Assembly: GCA_963844395.1 (NCBI GenBank)
Contig: CAWJNX010000001.1
Span: forward strand, 868,001-932,000
Reading direction: 5' to 3'
DNA from: VRUE01 sp963844395
Lineage (GTDB): Bacteria; Actinomycetota; Thermoleophilia; Solirubrobacterales; 70-9
DNA length: 64,000 bases
Below, piece by piece: positions 16,886-24,802 of the stretch. The translations under genes and the position numbers were made by a program. Within the stretch, counting starts at the first letter, position 1, and each line of letters begins with the position of its first letter. The notes under the pieces were generated by a model, which was not told the DNA's origin, did no database searches, and saw nothing but the letters and a program-made list of their open reading frames with translations.

Positions 16886-17752
16886 TCAGTCGAAGGCCAG
16901 ATAGCGGTACCGGGCGATGACTTCGAGGTGGCGGACCAGCCCGAAGTCCCGGATCCGCTCCGTCGCGAGCTTGGCCGCGAGCTTCGCGCCTTCGATGTCG
17001 CCGAGCGCGCGGCGGTACTCCATCTGCACCAGTGGCTCGGTTGTCCACGCCCGTTTCGTCGAGCCCCGCGTCTCACTCGAGATCGATAGGAGCAAGTCGA
17101 GGTGCTCCATGTTTCCGAGTTCCACCTGCTCGAACAGCACTTGGGTGGCGAATGCGTGCGACCGGGGGTCGATGCGACCCGAAGCGAGATAGGCAGCGAC
17201 GATTCCCTCTGACCTGGCGCGCAGGAACTCCTTGTGCACCGGCAGGTAGTCGGCCCGGCGCAGCGCCGCGACTCGGATCGCGTATACAGCGGTTGCCGCC
17301 CGCGCGAGGGGATGCCCCTGCGGAGAGGCGATCAGCTTGAGGAGGCCGTCCCGGCCGCCGGCTGCCGTCTCCAGTCTGTCCAACGCGGAGGAGGTGTAGA
17401 GCACCGCTTCCGGGCATCGTCCATTGCGATGCGCCACCTCGGCAATCATGGTGGCGCCGCAGGCGAATCTGGCCGCGTTGTGGAGCCGGCTGTCGGATTC
17501 CCGGGTTGCCGGCTGAAGGAACCGATGCTCAACGGCTTTGATCGCTTCCAGAGCGAGCAATGGATCGCCTCCGGGACCATCGCAGAGAACCTCGAGGGCA
17601 AGCTCGATCTCTTCTCGCCAGACCAGTGGATCGACCCAGCCGTTCAGCATCGCCTCGGCAATGGCTCTCGCGCACCGTTCAGCGCGCGGAATGTCCTCCG
17701 CCTCGCAGTAGTCCCTTTTCGACACCCACTCAATTCCTCTCAAGGAACCCAT
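16886..17752 (-). CDS. Unknown all-helical protein in low-GC insert
   Basis: 288 residues, predicted almost entirely alpha-helical with TPR-like spacing (LARAATAVYAIRVAALRRAD, EPLVQMEYRRALGDIEGAKL). No catalytic motif, signal peptide or membrane helix is visible and I recognise no family. An alternative start is GTG 17725 (VSKRDYCEAEDIPRAE), which has GAGAGG upstream. It diverges from an Xre/ParS-like antitoxin gene across an AT-rich promoter region (about 17753-17900) that differs in base composition from its neighbours, suggesting both arrived together by transfer. A toxin role or immune-effector role is possible but not shown. Confidence 0.5.
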   Translation of the reverse strand: MGSLRGIEWVSKRDYCEAEDIPRAERCARAIAEAMLNGWVDPLVWREEIELALEVLCDGPGGDPLLALEAIKAVEHRFLQPATRESDSRLHNAARFACGATMIAEVAHRNGRCPEAVLYTSSALDRLETAAGGRDGLLKLIASPQGHPLARAATAVYAIRVAALRRADYLPVHKEFLRARSEGIVAAYLASGRIDPRSHAFATQVLFEQVELGNMEHLDLLLSISSETRGSTKRAWTTEPLVQMEYRRALGDIEGAKLAAKLATERIRDFGLVRHLEVIARYRYLAFD

Positions 17753-17912
17753 CTGGGAATCGTAGCGAGATCGTCGTTAGAGCGCGTTTAGTTCTTCTCT
17801 AGATTGGATTTAGTCCCCCTTTTATTTCGCATCTATGTATCCTCTGCTGACAATGCATGCCTCGCGACCCTCTGTCTTCTCACCCCGGGAGCCGTCTGGC
17901 ATGCCTGGAAGC

Positions 17913-18338
17913 ATGGATCGCGTGAGCGTTCAAACAATTGCAACCGAAAAACTGGGGTCCACCTCCACCGCCAGTGAGCGGGTGGCAGGGTTGGTTGACG
18001 TCCTCGATGTCCCGCTGGTGGCGAAAGCCGCAAAGGTTTCCTCCACGGCCGTTCGCAAGTGGATCGATGGCACCGAGCCGCGGGCGGACGCCGCAATGAC
18101 GATCGACGACCTCCGCTCCGTCGTCGTCGTGCTGCTCGAGGCAGGGTTCGAGCCGGAAAGGGTCCGCAGCTGGTTCCTCAGCCGAGACCGCGCGTGGTTG
18201 GAGGGCGAGCGCCCACTGGACTGCCTGTCGCGTACGCCGATCACGGTGCTGAGCGCCGCAAACGACGCGGCGATGATCCGTCGTTTCGGCCCAGAGGCAG
18301 CTGCGCGGATGGTTGAAACTTCCCCTGATTGTTCGTAG
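17913..18338 (+). CDS. Xre/MbcA/ParS-like antitoxin (DUF2384-type)
   Basis: About 141 residues (ORF open from 17835). An N-terminal helix-turn-helix (VPLVAKAAKVSSTAVRKWID) is followed by DDLRSVVVVLLEAGFEPERV and then RSWFLSRDRAWLEGERPLDC, the pattern of the Xre-MbcA-ParS toxin-binding domain, in which a WL-x-P/R-P-I/L-D-L core contacts a RES-type toxin. No RES toxin follows. The next ORF is a PAS-like gene whose own start is missing, and the divergent neighbour is an unknown helical protein. So the antitoxin is either an orphan or pairs with an unrecognised partner. ATG 17913 or 17901 are both possible starts. Confidence 0.6.
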   Translation: MDRVSVQTIATEKLGSTSTASERVAGLVDVLDVPLVAKAAKVSSTAVRKWIDGTEPRADAAMTIDDLRSVVVVLLEAGFEPERVRSWFLSRDRAWLEGERPLDCLSRTPITVLSAANDAAMIRRFGPEAAARMVETSPDCS

Positions 18339-18347
18339 CTTCCCTAA

Positions 18348-18887
18348 ATCGCCGTCGAGGCCCTCAGCTACGCGATCGACCACCAGGACCGCCTGATCCG
18401 GCTCGACGAGGGCTTCTACCGCTTCGCCGAAGAGAACGGCTGGGAGGAGGTCAGCAGCAGCCTCGGCCGCTCGCTCTGGGACTTCGTCGCCGGCCAGGAG
18501 GTCAAGAAGCTGCAGCGGATGCTGGTGCGGCGGATCCGTGACGGCGTCCGCGATGTCAAGCTGCCCTTTCGCTGTGACGGGCCCGAGGTGAGCCGCGAAA
18601 TGGACATCCGGATCGCCGCAGACAGCTCCGGGCGCGCCGTGCTGTTCTCGGCCCGCCTGCGATCCGAGCAGGAGCGCGACGAGCCCCAGCCTCTGCTCGA
18701 CCCCGGCAGTCCCCGCGGCGATGAGCGGCTGTCGATGTGCGCCTGGTGCGACCGCTTCAAGGTCGGCGACGAGTGGGTCGAGGTCGAGGATGCGGCGAAG
18801 CGATTGGAGCTCTTCCGCCGCAGCGAGCTGCCGGTAATCGACCACACGATTTGCCCGCGCGACAACGAGAAGCTGCTCGCCGCGTAG
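18348..18887 (+). CDS. PAS-like/zinc-finger protein lacking a recognisable start codon
   Basis: The open frame from 18348 encodes IAVEALSYAIDHQDRLIRLD, a PAS-like fold to about residue 110, and a C-terminal MCAWCDRF...HTICP segment with CxxC and HxxCP that may bind metal. The family appears as small sensor-like proteins in many bacteria; function is unknown. A TAA stop at 18345-18347 lies immediately upstream and the first in-frame ATG is at 18519, far into the domain. The first codon after the stop is ATC where ATG would be expected. Either the start was mutated or displaced by the neighbouring insert, or a rare ATC start is used. Confidence 0.6.
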   Translation: MAVEALSYAIDHQDRLIRLDEGFYRFAEENGWEEVSSSLGRSLWDFVAGQEVKKLQRMLVRRIRDGVRDVKLPFRCDGPEVSREMDIRIAADSSGRAVLFSARLRSEQERDEPQPLLDPGSPRGDERLSMCAWCDRFKVGDEWVEVEDAAKRLELFRRSELPVIDHTICPRDNEKLLAA

Positions 18888-18927
18888 GCGGCTGGCGGCC
18901 GTCGTTCCCTATTCTTCCCCGCTCGCC

Positions 18928-18952
18928 GTTAAGTGTTTACTTGCCACTTAAC
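18928..18952. promoter_or_regulatory. Inverted repeat upstream of ferredoxin reductase
   Basis: Perfect 8-bp arms GTTAAGTG and CACTTAAC separated by 9 nt (TTTACTTGC), 20 bp upstream of the fprA start codon in an AT-rich patch. Size and position suit a repressor or activator operator. The cognate regulator is unknown. Confidence 0.45.
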
Positions 18953-18972
18953 CCCCTACGCAGAACTAGGAC

Positions 18973-20380
18973 ATGACCCAGATCGGAACCGCAGAAAACC
19001 CTGTCCGCGTCGCCATCATCGGCGCCGGGCCATCCGGCTTCTACGCCGCCGAGCACATCCTCAAGGACGCGGAGACGCACGCCCAGGTCGACCTCTTCGA
19101 CCGCCTGCCGACGCCCTTCGGGCTGGTACGCGGCGGCGTCGCCCCCGACCATCCCAAGATCAAGTCGGTTATCCGCGTCTACGAGAAAACGGCGGCGCGG
19201 GAGGGCTTTCGTTTCTTCGGCAACGTCAAGGTCGGCCACGACATCGAGGTCGAGGACCTCGAGCGCTTCTACCACGCGATCGTCTTCACGGTCGGCTGCG
19301 AGACCGACCGCCAGCTCGGCATCGCCGGCGAAGAGCTGCCGGGCAGCCATGCCGCCACGGCCTTCGTCGGTTGGTACAACGCCCACCCCGACTATTGCGA
19401 GGAGCAGTTCGACCTCTCATCCGAGCGGGCGGTGGTGATCGGCAACGGCAACGTGGCGATGGACGTCGCCCGGATGCTGGCGCTGACCGACCATGAGCTG
19501 CGCCAGACCGACACCGCCGACCACGCGATCGAGATGCTCGACCGCAGCGCGATCCGCGAGATCGTCGTCCTGGGGCGGCGCGGGCCGGCGCAGGCCGCCT
19601 TCACCAACCCGGAGGTGAAGGAGCTGGGCGAGATGGAGGACGCCGACGTCAGTCGTCGACCCGGCAGACGTCGAACTGGACCCCGCCAGCCAGGCTTACA
19701 TCGAGTCCGACGAGGCCGACAAGACGACCAGGGTCAACGTCGAGATCCTGCGCGAGTTCGCGCAGCGCGAGCCGAGCGGCAAACGCAAGCGGATCGTCCT
19801 GCGCTTCCTCCGCTCCCCGGTCGAGATCAAGGGCGACGGCAAGGTGCAGAGCATCGTCATCGGCCGCAACGAGCTGGTCGACGAAGGCGGCACGCTGCGC
19901 GCCCGCGACAGCGGCGAGCGCGAAGAGCTGGAGTGCGGGCTGGTCCTGCGCTCGGTCGGCTACACCGGCATCCCGATCGAGGGCGTCCCCTTCGACGAAA
20001 AGCGCGGTCTGATCCTCAACGAGGGCGGCCGCGTGCTCGATTCCCACGACGCCGGCCACAAGGCTGGCCACTACACGGCAGGCTGGATCAAGCGTGGCCC
20101 CTCTGGCGTGATCGGCACCAACAAGAAAGACGCGCTGGAGACCGTTCAGCACCTGCTGGCCGACGTCGCCGAAGGCAAGCTGCTGGACCCCGCGAGCCCC
20201 GAGCCCACCGCGGTTGAGGAGCTGCTCGCCGAGCGCGGCATCCGCTACGTCAGCTTCGAGGACTGGCAGGCGATCGACCAGGCCGAGGTCGGCCGCGGCG
20301 AGCCCCACGGCCGCCCCCGCGTCAAGTTCGTCCGCGTCGAGGAGATGCTGGGCGCGCTGGGCGAGAAGGTCTCCGGCTAG
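18973..20380 (+). CDS. fprA: FprA-type NADPH-ferredoxin reductase (single frameshift)
   Basis: Residues 1-226 read in one frame (VAIIGAGPSGFYAAEHIL FAD loop, TPFGLVRGGVAPDHPKIK, VVIGNGNVAMDVAR NADP loop). The rest continues in the +1 frame from VVDPADVELDPASQAYIESD through GLVLRSVGYTGIPIEGVPFD and HYTAGWIKRGPSGVIGTNKK to the stop at 20378. Removing one base at about 19651 (GACGTC-A-GTCGTC) restores a normal protein of about 468 residues. It shuttles electrons between NADPH and ferredoxins in the cytoplasm. The frameshift is most simply a sequence error, or a recent mutation; downstream bolA and grx genes follow closely as an operon. Confidence 0.85.
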
Positions 20381-20386
20381 CGCCGC

Positions 20387-20620
20387 GTGGCGGACCTGGC
20401 GGAAATCGAGGCGATGATCGAGGCGGCCCTGCCGGGCGCCGAGGTCGAAGTGGTCGACGAGACCGGCGCCGGCGACCACCTGCGGGCGGCGGTGCGGGCG
20501 GCGCAGTTCGAGGGCCTCTCGCGGATCGACCAGCACCGGCTGGTCAAGGCCGCTGTCAAGGAGCGCTTCGACGACGGCACGATCCACGCGCTCTCGGTCA
20601 AGACCGAGGTGGCGGGGTAG
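20387..20620 (+). CDS. BolA family protein
   Basis: 77 residues from GTG 20387, 6 bp after fprA. The BolA fold signature is seen: IEAALPGAEVEVVDETGAGD, then HLRAAVRAAQFEGLSRIDQH, then RLVKAAVKERFDDGTIHALS, with the invariant H in the TIHAL motif. BolA proteins form [2Fe-2S]-bridged heterodimers with CGFS glutaredoxins. The very next gene is such a glutaredoxin, 13 bp away, supporting a role in Fe-S cluster trafficking or iron sensing. Confidence 0.88.
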   Translation: MADLAEIEAMIEAALPGAEVEVVDETGAGDHLRAAVRAAQFEGLSRIDQHRLVKAAVKERFDDGTIHALSVKTEVAG

Positions 20621-20633
20621 CTACGCTGTGGCC

Positions 20634-21014
20634 ATGGCCGACCCCCAGCTGAAGCAGAAGGTCGAGGAGCTGATCCGCGCCAACCCGGTGCTGCTCTTCA
20701 TGAAAGGCACGCCGGAAGAGCCGCGCTGCGGCTTCTCGATGCGCGTTGTGCAGGTGCTCGACACGATCGACGTCGAGTACGGCGCGGTCGACGTCCTCCC
20801 CGCCCTGCAGCCGCTGCGCGAGGTGACGGCGGAGATCTCAGACTGGCAGACCTTCCCGCAGCTCTATGTCAACGGCGAGCTGGTCGGCGGCGCCGACATC
20901 GTCGAGGAGATGTTCGAGTCCGGCGAGCTGGCCGAGGCGCTAGGGGTCGAGCAGCCGGCCGAGGCGCCGCCGGCCGCACCTCCGGCGCAGTCACCGCCGC
21001 TTCAGATCGAATAG
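20634..21014 (+). CDS. grxD: Monothiol glutaredoxin (Grx4/GrxD family)
   Basis: 126 residues from ATG 20634 (GTG 20628 also possible). Signatures are VLLFMKGTPEEPRCGFSMRV with the CGFS active site, and WQTFPQLYVNGELVGGADIV with the TFP cis-proline and GG-x-D glutathione-binding motifs. A Pro/Ala-rich tail of about 20 residues is added. It carries and delivers [2Fe-2S] clusters together with BolA. Co-directional with fprA and bolA; convergent with an IscA-like gene, giving a compact Fe-S locus. Confidence 0.92.
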   Translation: MADPQLKQKVEELIRANPVLLFMKGTPEEPRCGFSMRVVQVLDTIDVEYGAVDVLPALQPLREVTAEISDWQTFPQLYVNGELVGGADIVEEMFESGELAEALGVEQPAEAPPAAPPAQSPPLQIE

Positions 21015-21048
21015 GCCCTATCCCGGTAGGGGTTTTCTGATAGGCCTA
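21012..21048. terminator. Hairpin between convergent grxD and iscA-like genes, related to the 6.6-kb foldback
   Basis: TAGGCC-C-TATC pairs with GATA-GGCCTA, leaving one bulge, around CCGGTAGGGGTTTTCT. It starts within the grxD stop codon. The segment CCTATCCCGGTAGGGGT (21017-21033) nearly equals the arm of the 6639-6749 element, so this looks like a shortened relative acting as a bidirectional terminator. Confidence 0.5.
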
Positions 21049-21061
21049 GCCGGGGTGAGTC

Positions 21062-21436
21062 TCAGACGGCCGCGGCTTCGGGCGCGTCGTCTTTCACCTG
21101 GAAAGACGAACCGCAGCCGCAGGCTGCTACGACGTTCGGGTTGTTGACTTGGAACCCGGCGCCCTGGAGGCCTTCTACGTAGTCGACTTCGGAACCGAAG
21201 ACGAACTGCATGCTGGTCTTGTCGACGACGACGGCGACGCCGTCGACCTCGAAGACGTGGTCGTCGTCCTTGGCGCGATCGAAGGCGAGGGCGTACTGGA
21301 AGCCCGAGCAACCGCCGCCACGAACGGCGACACGCAGCGCCTGCCCCTCGGCCTCGTCCTGGCCGCCGAGCAGCTCGCCGATCTTCTCGACCGCCTTGTC
21401 GCTGAGCACGATCGCCTCTTTCGCAGTCTCCGTCAC
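21062..21436 (-). CDS. HesB/IscA/ErpA-type Fe-S cluster assembly protein
   Basis: 124 residues if started at GTG 21436 (VTETAKEAIVLSDKAVEKIG). The A-type carrier cysteines are all present: GGGCSGFQYALAFD and the C-terminal ACGCGSSF pair. It accepts or transfers Fe-S clusters to apo-proteins. It is convergent to bolA-grxD. Upstream ORF extension exists but family length supports 21436. Confidence 0.88.
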   Translation of the reverse strand: MTETAKEAIVLSDKAVEKIGELLGGQDEAEGQALRVAVRGGGCSGFQYALAFDRAKDDDHVFEVDGVAVVVDKTSMQFVFGSEVDYVEGLQGAGFQVNNPNVVAACGCGSSFQVKDDAPEAAAV

Positions 21437-21508
21437 TTCACAAAGTGTAGCGATGACCCCCGTCTCGTCCGCGGCGTACGGCCTGAGGTCTGAAAGACTT
21501 AGCTCGCC

Positions 21509-22384
21509 TTGGCTCCCAGCCCGCAAACCGCCGTCGTCTGTGACAGCACGGCGTATCTTCCCTCGGAGCTCGTCGCTCAGCGCGGCATCGAGGTAATCAG
21601 CCTCTACGTCTCGATTGAGGGCGACCAGCGCCCCGAGATGGGAATCGGCGACTACGGCGAGTTCTTCGAGCGCCTGCGCGCCTCCGAGAGCGGCGCGACC
21701 ACCTCGCAACCTTCGGTCGGCGACTTCGTCTCCGTTTACGAGCCGCTGCTCGAAGCCGGGCGCGAGATCGTCTCGGTCCACATCTCGGCCGGCATCTCGG
21801 GCACCTATGACGCCGCCAACCAGGCGCGCGAGCGCCTGATCGCCGAGGACAAGGGGGGCGAGCGCATCCACGTCGTCGACTCCCGCTCGGCAGCCGGCGG
21901 GATGGGACTATGCGCTCTGGCCGCCGCGGGCGCGGCGGCCGGTGGCGACGCGGGCGATGCGGTTGTCGCCCGCGCTCAGCAGGCCCGCGAGGAGCTGAAG
22001 ATGTGGTTTGCGATCGACACGCTCGAGTACCTGCGACGCGGCGGGCGAATCGGCGGCGCCGCTGCCTGGATCGGCTCGGCGCTGAAAATCAAGCCGATCC
22101 TGACGCTCGAGGAGGAGATCACCCCGGTCGAGCGCGTCCGCACCCGCGCCCGCTCGATCGAGCGCCTGCGCGGCTACGCCCGCGAGCGCCACGACTCCGG
22201 CCTCGACGCCTGGGTCGTCCAGCACATCCAGGACGACGAGACGGCAAGCCTCCTGATCGAAGACTGCTACGAGATCTTCGGCTGCGAGCCCGCCTTCACC
22301 TCAGAGGTCGGCGCCGTCCTCGGCGCCCACGTCGGCCCGGGCCTCCTGGGCGTGGGCAGCGTCTCAAAGTCAGTCCTGAGTTAA
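21509..22384 (+). CDS. DegV family protein (fatty-acid binding)
   Basis: 291 residues; TTG 21509 is the only reasonable start. AVVCDSTAYLPSELVAQRGI, then EVISLYVSIEG, then TSQPSVGDFVSVYEPLLEAG, and HISAGISGTYDAANQAR are typical DegV motifs, with DTLEYLRRGGRIGGAAAWIG and LKIKPILTLEEEITPVERVR in the second domain. DegV/FakB proteins bind an acyl chain and present it to an acyl kinase. No fakA is present here. Confidence 0.88.
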   Translation: MAPSPQTAVVCDSTAYLPSELVAQRGIEVISLYVSIEGDQRPEMGIGDYGEFFERLRASESGATTSQPSVGDFVSVYEPLLEAGREIVSVHISAGISGTYDAANQARERLIAEDKGGERIHVVDSRSAAGGMGLCALAAAGAAAGGDAGDAVVARAQQAREELKMWFAIDTLEYLRRGGRIGGAAAWIGSALKIKPILTLEEEITPVERVRTRARSIERLRGYARERHDSGLDAWVVQHIQDDETASLLIEDCYEIFGCEPAFTSEVGAVLGAHVGPGLLGVGSVSKSVLS

Positions 22385-22396
22385 CACTCCGAGCCG

Positions 22397-22645
22397 TCAG
22401 CGGCGACGGCGAAGGGCCATCACGCCGATCGCAAAACCGGCGACGGCAGCGCCGATCGCCAACTCGCGGCGGTGCTCGTGGACCTGGCGGCGCCAGTCGG
22501 TCAGCTCGGCGACGCGGAAGCGCAGGGCTTGGACCGAGTGGCCGAGGTCGCGGCGCTGCGACTCGATGTCGCTGCGGATCTGCGCCGCGGAGCGGCCGGG
22601 CAGGCCGGCCGTGGACGGGCGGATGGGATCGGTATGGGCGCTCAT
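22397..22645 (-). CDS. DUF3618 small membrane protein
   Basis: 82 residues: AAQIRSDIESQRRDLGHSVQ, then ALRFRVAELTDWRRQVHEHR, is the DUF3618 helix, followed by one transmembrane helix (LAIGAAVAGFAIGVMAL) and an Arg tail. Together with the overlapping Holin-X gene and the small DUF4235-like gene this is a common actinobacterial envelope cluster of unknown function. The start overlaps the previous stop by 4 nt. Confidence 0.8.
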   Translation of the reverse strand: MSAHTDPIRPSTAGLPGRSAAQIRSDIESQRRDLGHSVQALRFRVAELTDWRRQVHEHRRELAIGAAVAGFAIGVMALRRRR

Positions 22646-23094
22646 TTCTCCTCCACCCTCAATGGCTGCACCGGCTCGCCACCGAGCACGGCCTTGGTCC
22701 GCTTCGCCTCCTCGATCGCCTGTTCGGGCACCGGCGGCGCGCCCTTCTGGACGGCGCGGTAGGCGACCAGCCCGGCGATGCCGGCTATCAGCAGGAAGAG
22801 CGCGGCCTCGATGAAGTAGCCGGGCCAGACCTCGTCCTCGAAGAAGAGGTCGTTGATCAGCCAGGCGATTCCGTGCATGGCCAGGATCAGCGCCAGGAAG
22901 GCGAAGGTGCCGGCGGCGATGCCGACGACCGAGCCGCGCAGGAGGCTGCCGAGCTTTTCGCTGACCTCGGTCTTGGCCAGCTCGATCTCCTCGCGGATCA
23001 GGGTCGAGGCTCGTTCGCTGACGTCGAAGACCAGCTCGCCGACCGACTTGCGGTCGGGCTCGGGCGGGGGCGGCGTCGCGGTCGGCTCAGGCAT
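22642..23094 (-). CDS. Actinobacterial Holin-X family membrane protein
   Basis: 150 residues from ATG 23094. A Pro-rich N-terminus (MPEPTATPPPPEPDRKSVGE) leads to the amphipathic segment SERASTLIREEIELAKTEVS and two hydrophobic helices (GIAAGTFAFLALILAMHGIA and FIEAALFLLIAGIAGLVAYR), the layout of PF07332 (phage holin 3_6). Despite the name it is a chromosomal envelope protein, not evidence of a prophage. The ATG is two bases after the stop of the upstream 39-residue gene. Confidence 0.82.
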   Translation of the reverse strand: MPEPTATPPPPEPDRKSVGELVFDVSERASTLIREEIELAKTEVSEKLGSLLRGSVVGIAAGTFAFLALILAMHGIAWLINDLFFEDEVWPGYFIEAALFLLIAGIAGLVAYRAVQKGAPPVPEQAIEEAKRTKAVLGGEPVQPLRVEEK

Positions 23095-23096
23095 CG

Positions 23097-23216
23097 CTAC
23101 TCCGGCGGGTCTTCGTCGTAGAGGCGCCGCCAGACGATCGCGGCCGCTCTGGTCGCGACGATGCTGGCGATCGCGCCGCTCGCGGCGAGCAGACCGCTCC
23201 ACACCAGTCGTTTCAT
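23097..23216 (-). CDS. 39-residue DUF4235-like small membrane protein
   Basis: ATG 23216 opens MKRLVWSGLLAASGAIASIV, continuing to ATRAAAIVWRRLYDEDPPE and TAG at 23097. One membrane helix is followed by a W-R-x-x-x-D-E-D-P-P tail, which resembles DUF4235 proteins that accompany DUF3618 and Holin-X genes. An in-frame GTG at 23231 could add five residues. Stop-to-start spacing of two bases with the next gene argues that it is translated. Confidence 0.6.
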   Translation of the reverse strand: MKRLVWSGLLAASGAIASIVATRAAAIVWRRLYDEDPPE

Positions 23217-23308
23217 GATCTCGTTGTCCACGGCCTAGACCTTCCCCTCGGGAGGTCCGCAGTAAACCACCTCGGCGACGCCGCCGTGGGCAGGCTCGCC
23301 CAGAGCGC

Positions 23309-23917
23309 TCACCGCGGCTCCAGGCCGTCGCAGATAGCGGCCACGACAAGCAACTTGGCGCGGTCGAAGTCGCCGTCGCCGGCCGGGATCAGGTCGAAGA
23401 TCCAGCCGGAGAGCAACTGCTCGATCGCACCGTAGAAGGACATCGAGGCGAAGGCCGGGTCGACGTCGCTGCGGAAGGCGCCCTGCTCTTGGCCGCCGGC
23501 GACGATCCTGGCGATCGAGTCGTAGGCGCGGCGGATCTCCGGCAGGTGGGTTCGCCCGAACGAGTTGGCGGCGCGGGTCACCTCGACGATGATCACCTTC
23601 ATCAGCTCCGGGTTGTGCCGGTAGGAATCGACGATGAAGCCGGCGACGGCCTCGAGCTTGGCGCGCGGCGCCGCCTCACTGCGGTCGGCCTCGTCGATCG
23701 CGGCCAGCAGCAGCGACCAGCGCTCGCTGAAGAGCTCGTTGAGCACCTCGTCCTTGGACTTGAAGTAGTGGTAGACGAGGCCGTAGGCGACCCCCGCCTC
23801 GTCGGCGATGTCGGCGACCCGGGTCGAGTGGAAGCCCTGGCGGGCGAAGACCTGGATCGCCGCATCGAGGATCTGCCGGCGCTTGTCGATCGGCGGCGCC
23901 TTCGGGCTAGAGGCCAT
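23309..23917 (-). CDS. TetR/AcrR family transcriptional regulator
   Basis: 202 residues. The N-terminal DNA-binding domain is canonical: RRQILDAAIQVFARQGFHST, then RVADIADEAGVAYGLVYHYF, then KSKDEVLNELF. The ligand domain (ELMKVIIVEVTRAANSFGRT) resembles fatty-acid-responsive TetR proteins, but this is a weak guess. ATG overlaps the TGA of the upstream nitrilase gene (TGATG), so the two are co-translated. A palindrome (24863-24878) upstream of the operon is the likely autoregulatory operator, and a similar one stands at 48817. Confidence 0.88.
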   Translation of the reverse strand: MASSPKAPPIDKRRQILDAAIQVFARQGFHSTRVADIADEAGVAYGLVYHYFKSKDEVLNELFSERWSLLLAAIDEADRSEAAPRAKLEAVAGFIVDSYRHNPELMKVIIVEVTRAANSFGRTHLPEIRRAYDSIARIVAGGQEQGAFRSDVDPAFASMSFYGAIEQLLSGWIFDLIPAGDGDFDRAKLLVVAAICDGLEPR

Positions 23918-24777
23918 CAGGCGTGCATCTCCTGCAGCTGCGGCCAGACGTAGGCGCCGGGACGGCGGTTGGCGAGCGAGGGCAGCGACTCGCGGACCTG
24001 GTCCTGCGCCGCGAGGTCGAGGTCAGCGGCTACGAAGCACTCTTCGTCCGGGGCGATGGCGAGCACCGCGCCCCAGGGGTCGACGACCGCCGAGTGCCCG
24101 GAGGAGCTGTAGTGCGGCGGCGTTTCGCCCACCTGGTTGGGAGCGAGGACGAAGGCCTGGTTCTCGATCGCTCGCGCTCGCAGCAGTACCTCCCAATGGT
24201 CGCGGCCGGTGGCAAAAGTGAAGGCCGAGGGCACAACGATCAGGCGGGCGCCACGCACCGCGAGGATCCGGTAAAGCTCCGGGAAGCGGAGGTCGTAACA
24301 AACGCTGAGGCCGACGGTGATGTCGCCGAGCGGCGCAGTGACGATCTCGCTCCCCGCTTCCTCGTGTTCGGACTCGCGGTACTCGATCCCGCCCGCTTCG
24401 ACGTCGAACATGTGGATCTTGCGATAGACAGCGACGTCCTCTCCGCCGGGGCCGATCAGGACTGAGGTGTTGAAGGCCTTCTGCTCGCCCGGCGCGACAG
24501 CGCTGCCGGCACGCTCCTCGCCGCGCTCGGCGATGCTGCCGGCCAGCAGATGGATGCCCAGCTCACGCGCCCAGCTCCGGGCGGCGGTGAGGCTGGGGCC
24601 GTCGAGCGGCTCGGCCCCTGCCGCCATCTCCTCCCCCGCCGCAAGCAGATTCCACTTCTCCGGCAGCCCGACCAGCTCGGCGCCGTCGGCCGCGGCGGCT
24701 CGGACCAGTCGCTCCCCACTGGCCAAATTGCGGGCCTTGTCCCCCGTCGAGTTGAGCTGCACTGCCGCTACGCGCAC
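23917..24777 (-). CDS. Carbon-nitrogen hydrolase (nitrilase superfamily, Nit1-like)
   Basis: 286 residues from GTG 24777 with a good GAGAGGA ribosome-binding site. The catalytic Glu-Lys-Cys triad is visible in GLPEKWNLL, YRKIHMFDVE and VGLSVCYDLRFPEL. Overall similarity is to omega-amidase/deaminated-glutathione amidase (Nit1) proteins, which clear damaged metabolites, but substrate assignment is tentative. Co-transcribed with the TetR regulator. Confidence 0.85.
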   Translation of the reverse strand: MRVAAVQLNSTGDKARNLASGERLVRAAAADGAELVGLPEKWNLLAAGEEMAAGAEPLDGPSLTAARSWARELGIHLLAGSIAERGEERAGSAVAPGEQKAFNTSVLIGPGGEDVAVYRKIHMFDVEAGGIEYRESEHEEAGSEIVTAPLGDITVGLSVCYDLRFPELYRILAVRGARLIVVPSAFTFATGRDHWEVLLRARAIENQAFVLAPNQVGETPPHYSSSGHSAVVDPWGAVLAIAPDEECFVAADLDLAAQDQVRESLPSLANRRPGAYVWPQLQEMHA

Positions 24778-24802
24778 TTCGATTCCTCTCGTCTCGCCGT
24801 TC

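Noticed and set aside
22642..23094. Prophage holin
   Set aside because: The Holin-X family is a chromosomal envelope family in actinobacteria and no phage genes surround it.
23235..23312. 25-codon ORF (GTG overlapping the TetR stop)
   Set aside because: No ribosome-binding site or family signal; chance ORFs of this size are common in GC-rich DNA.
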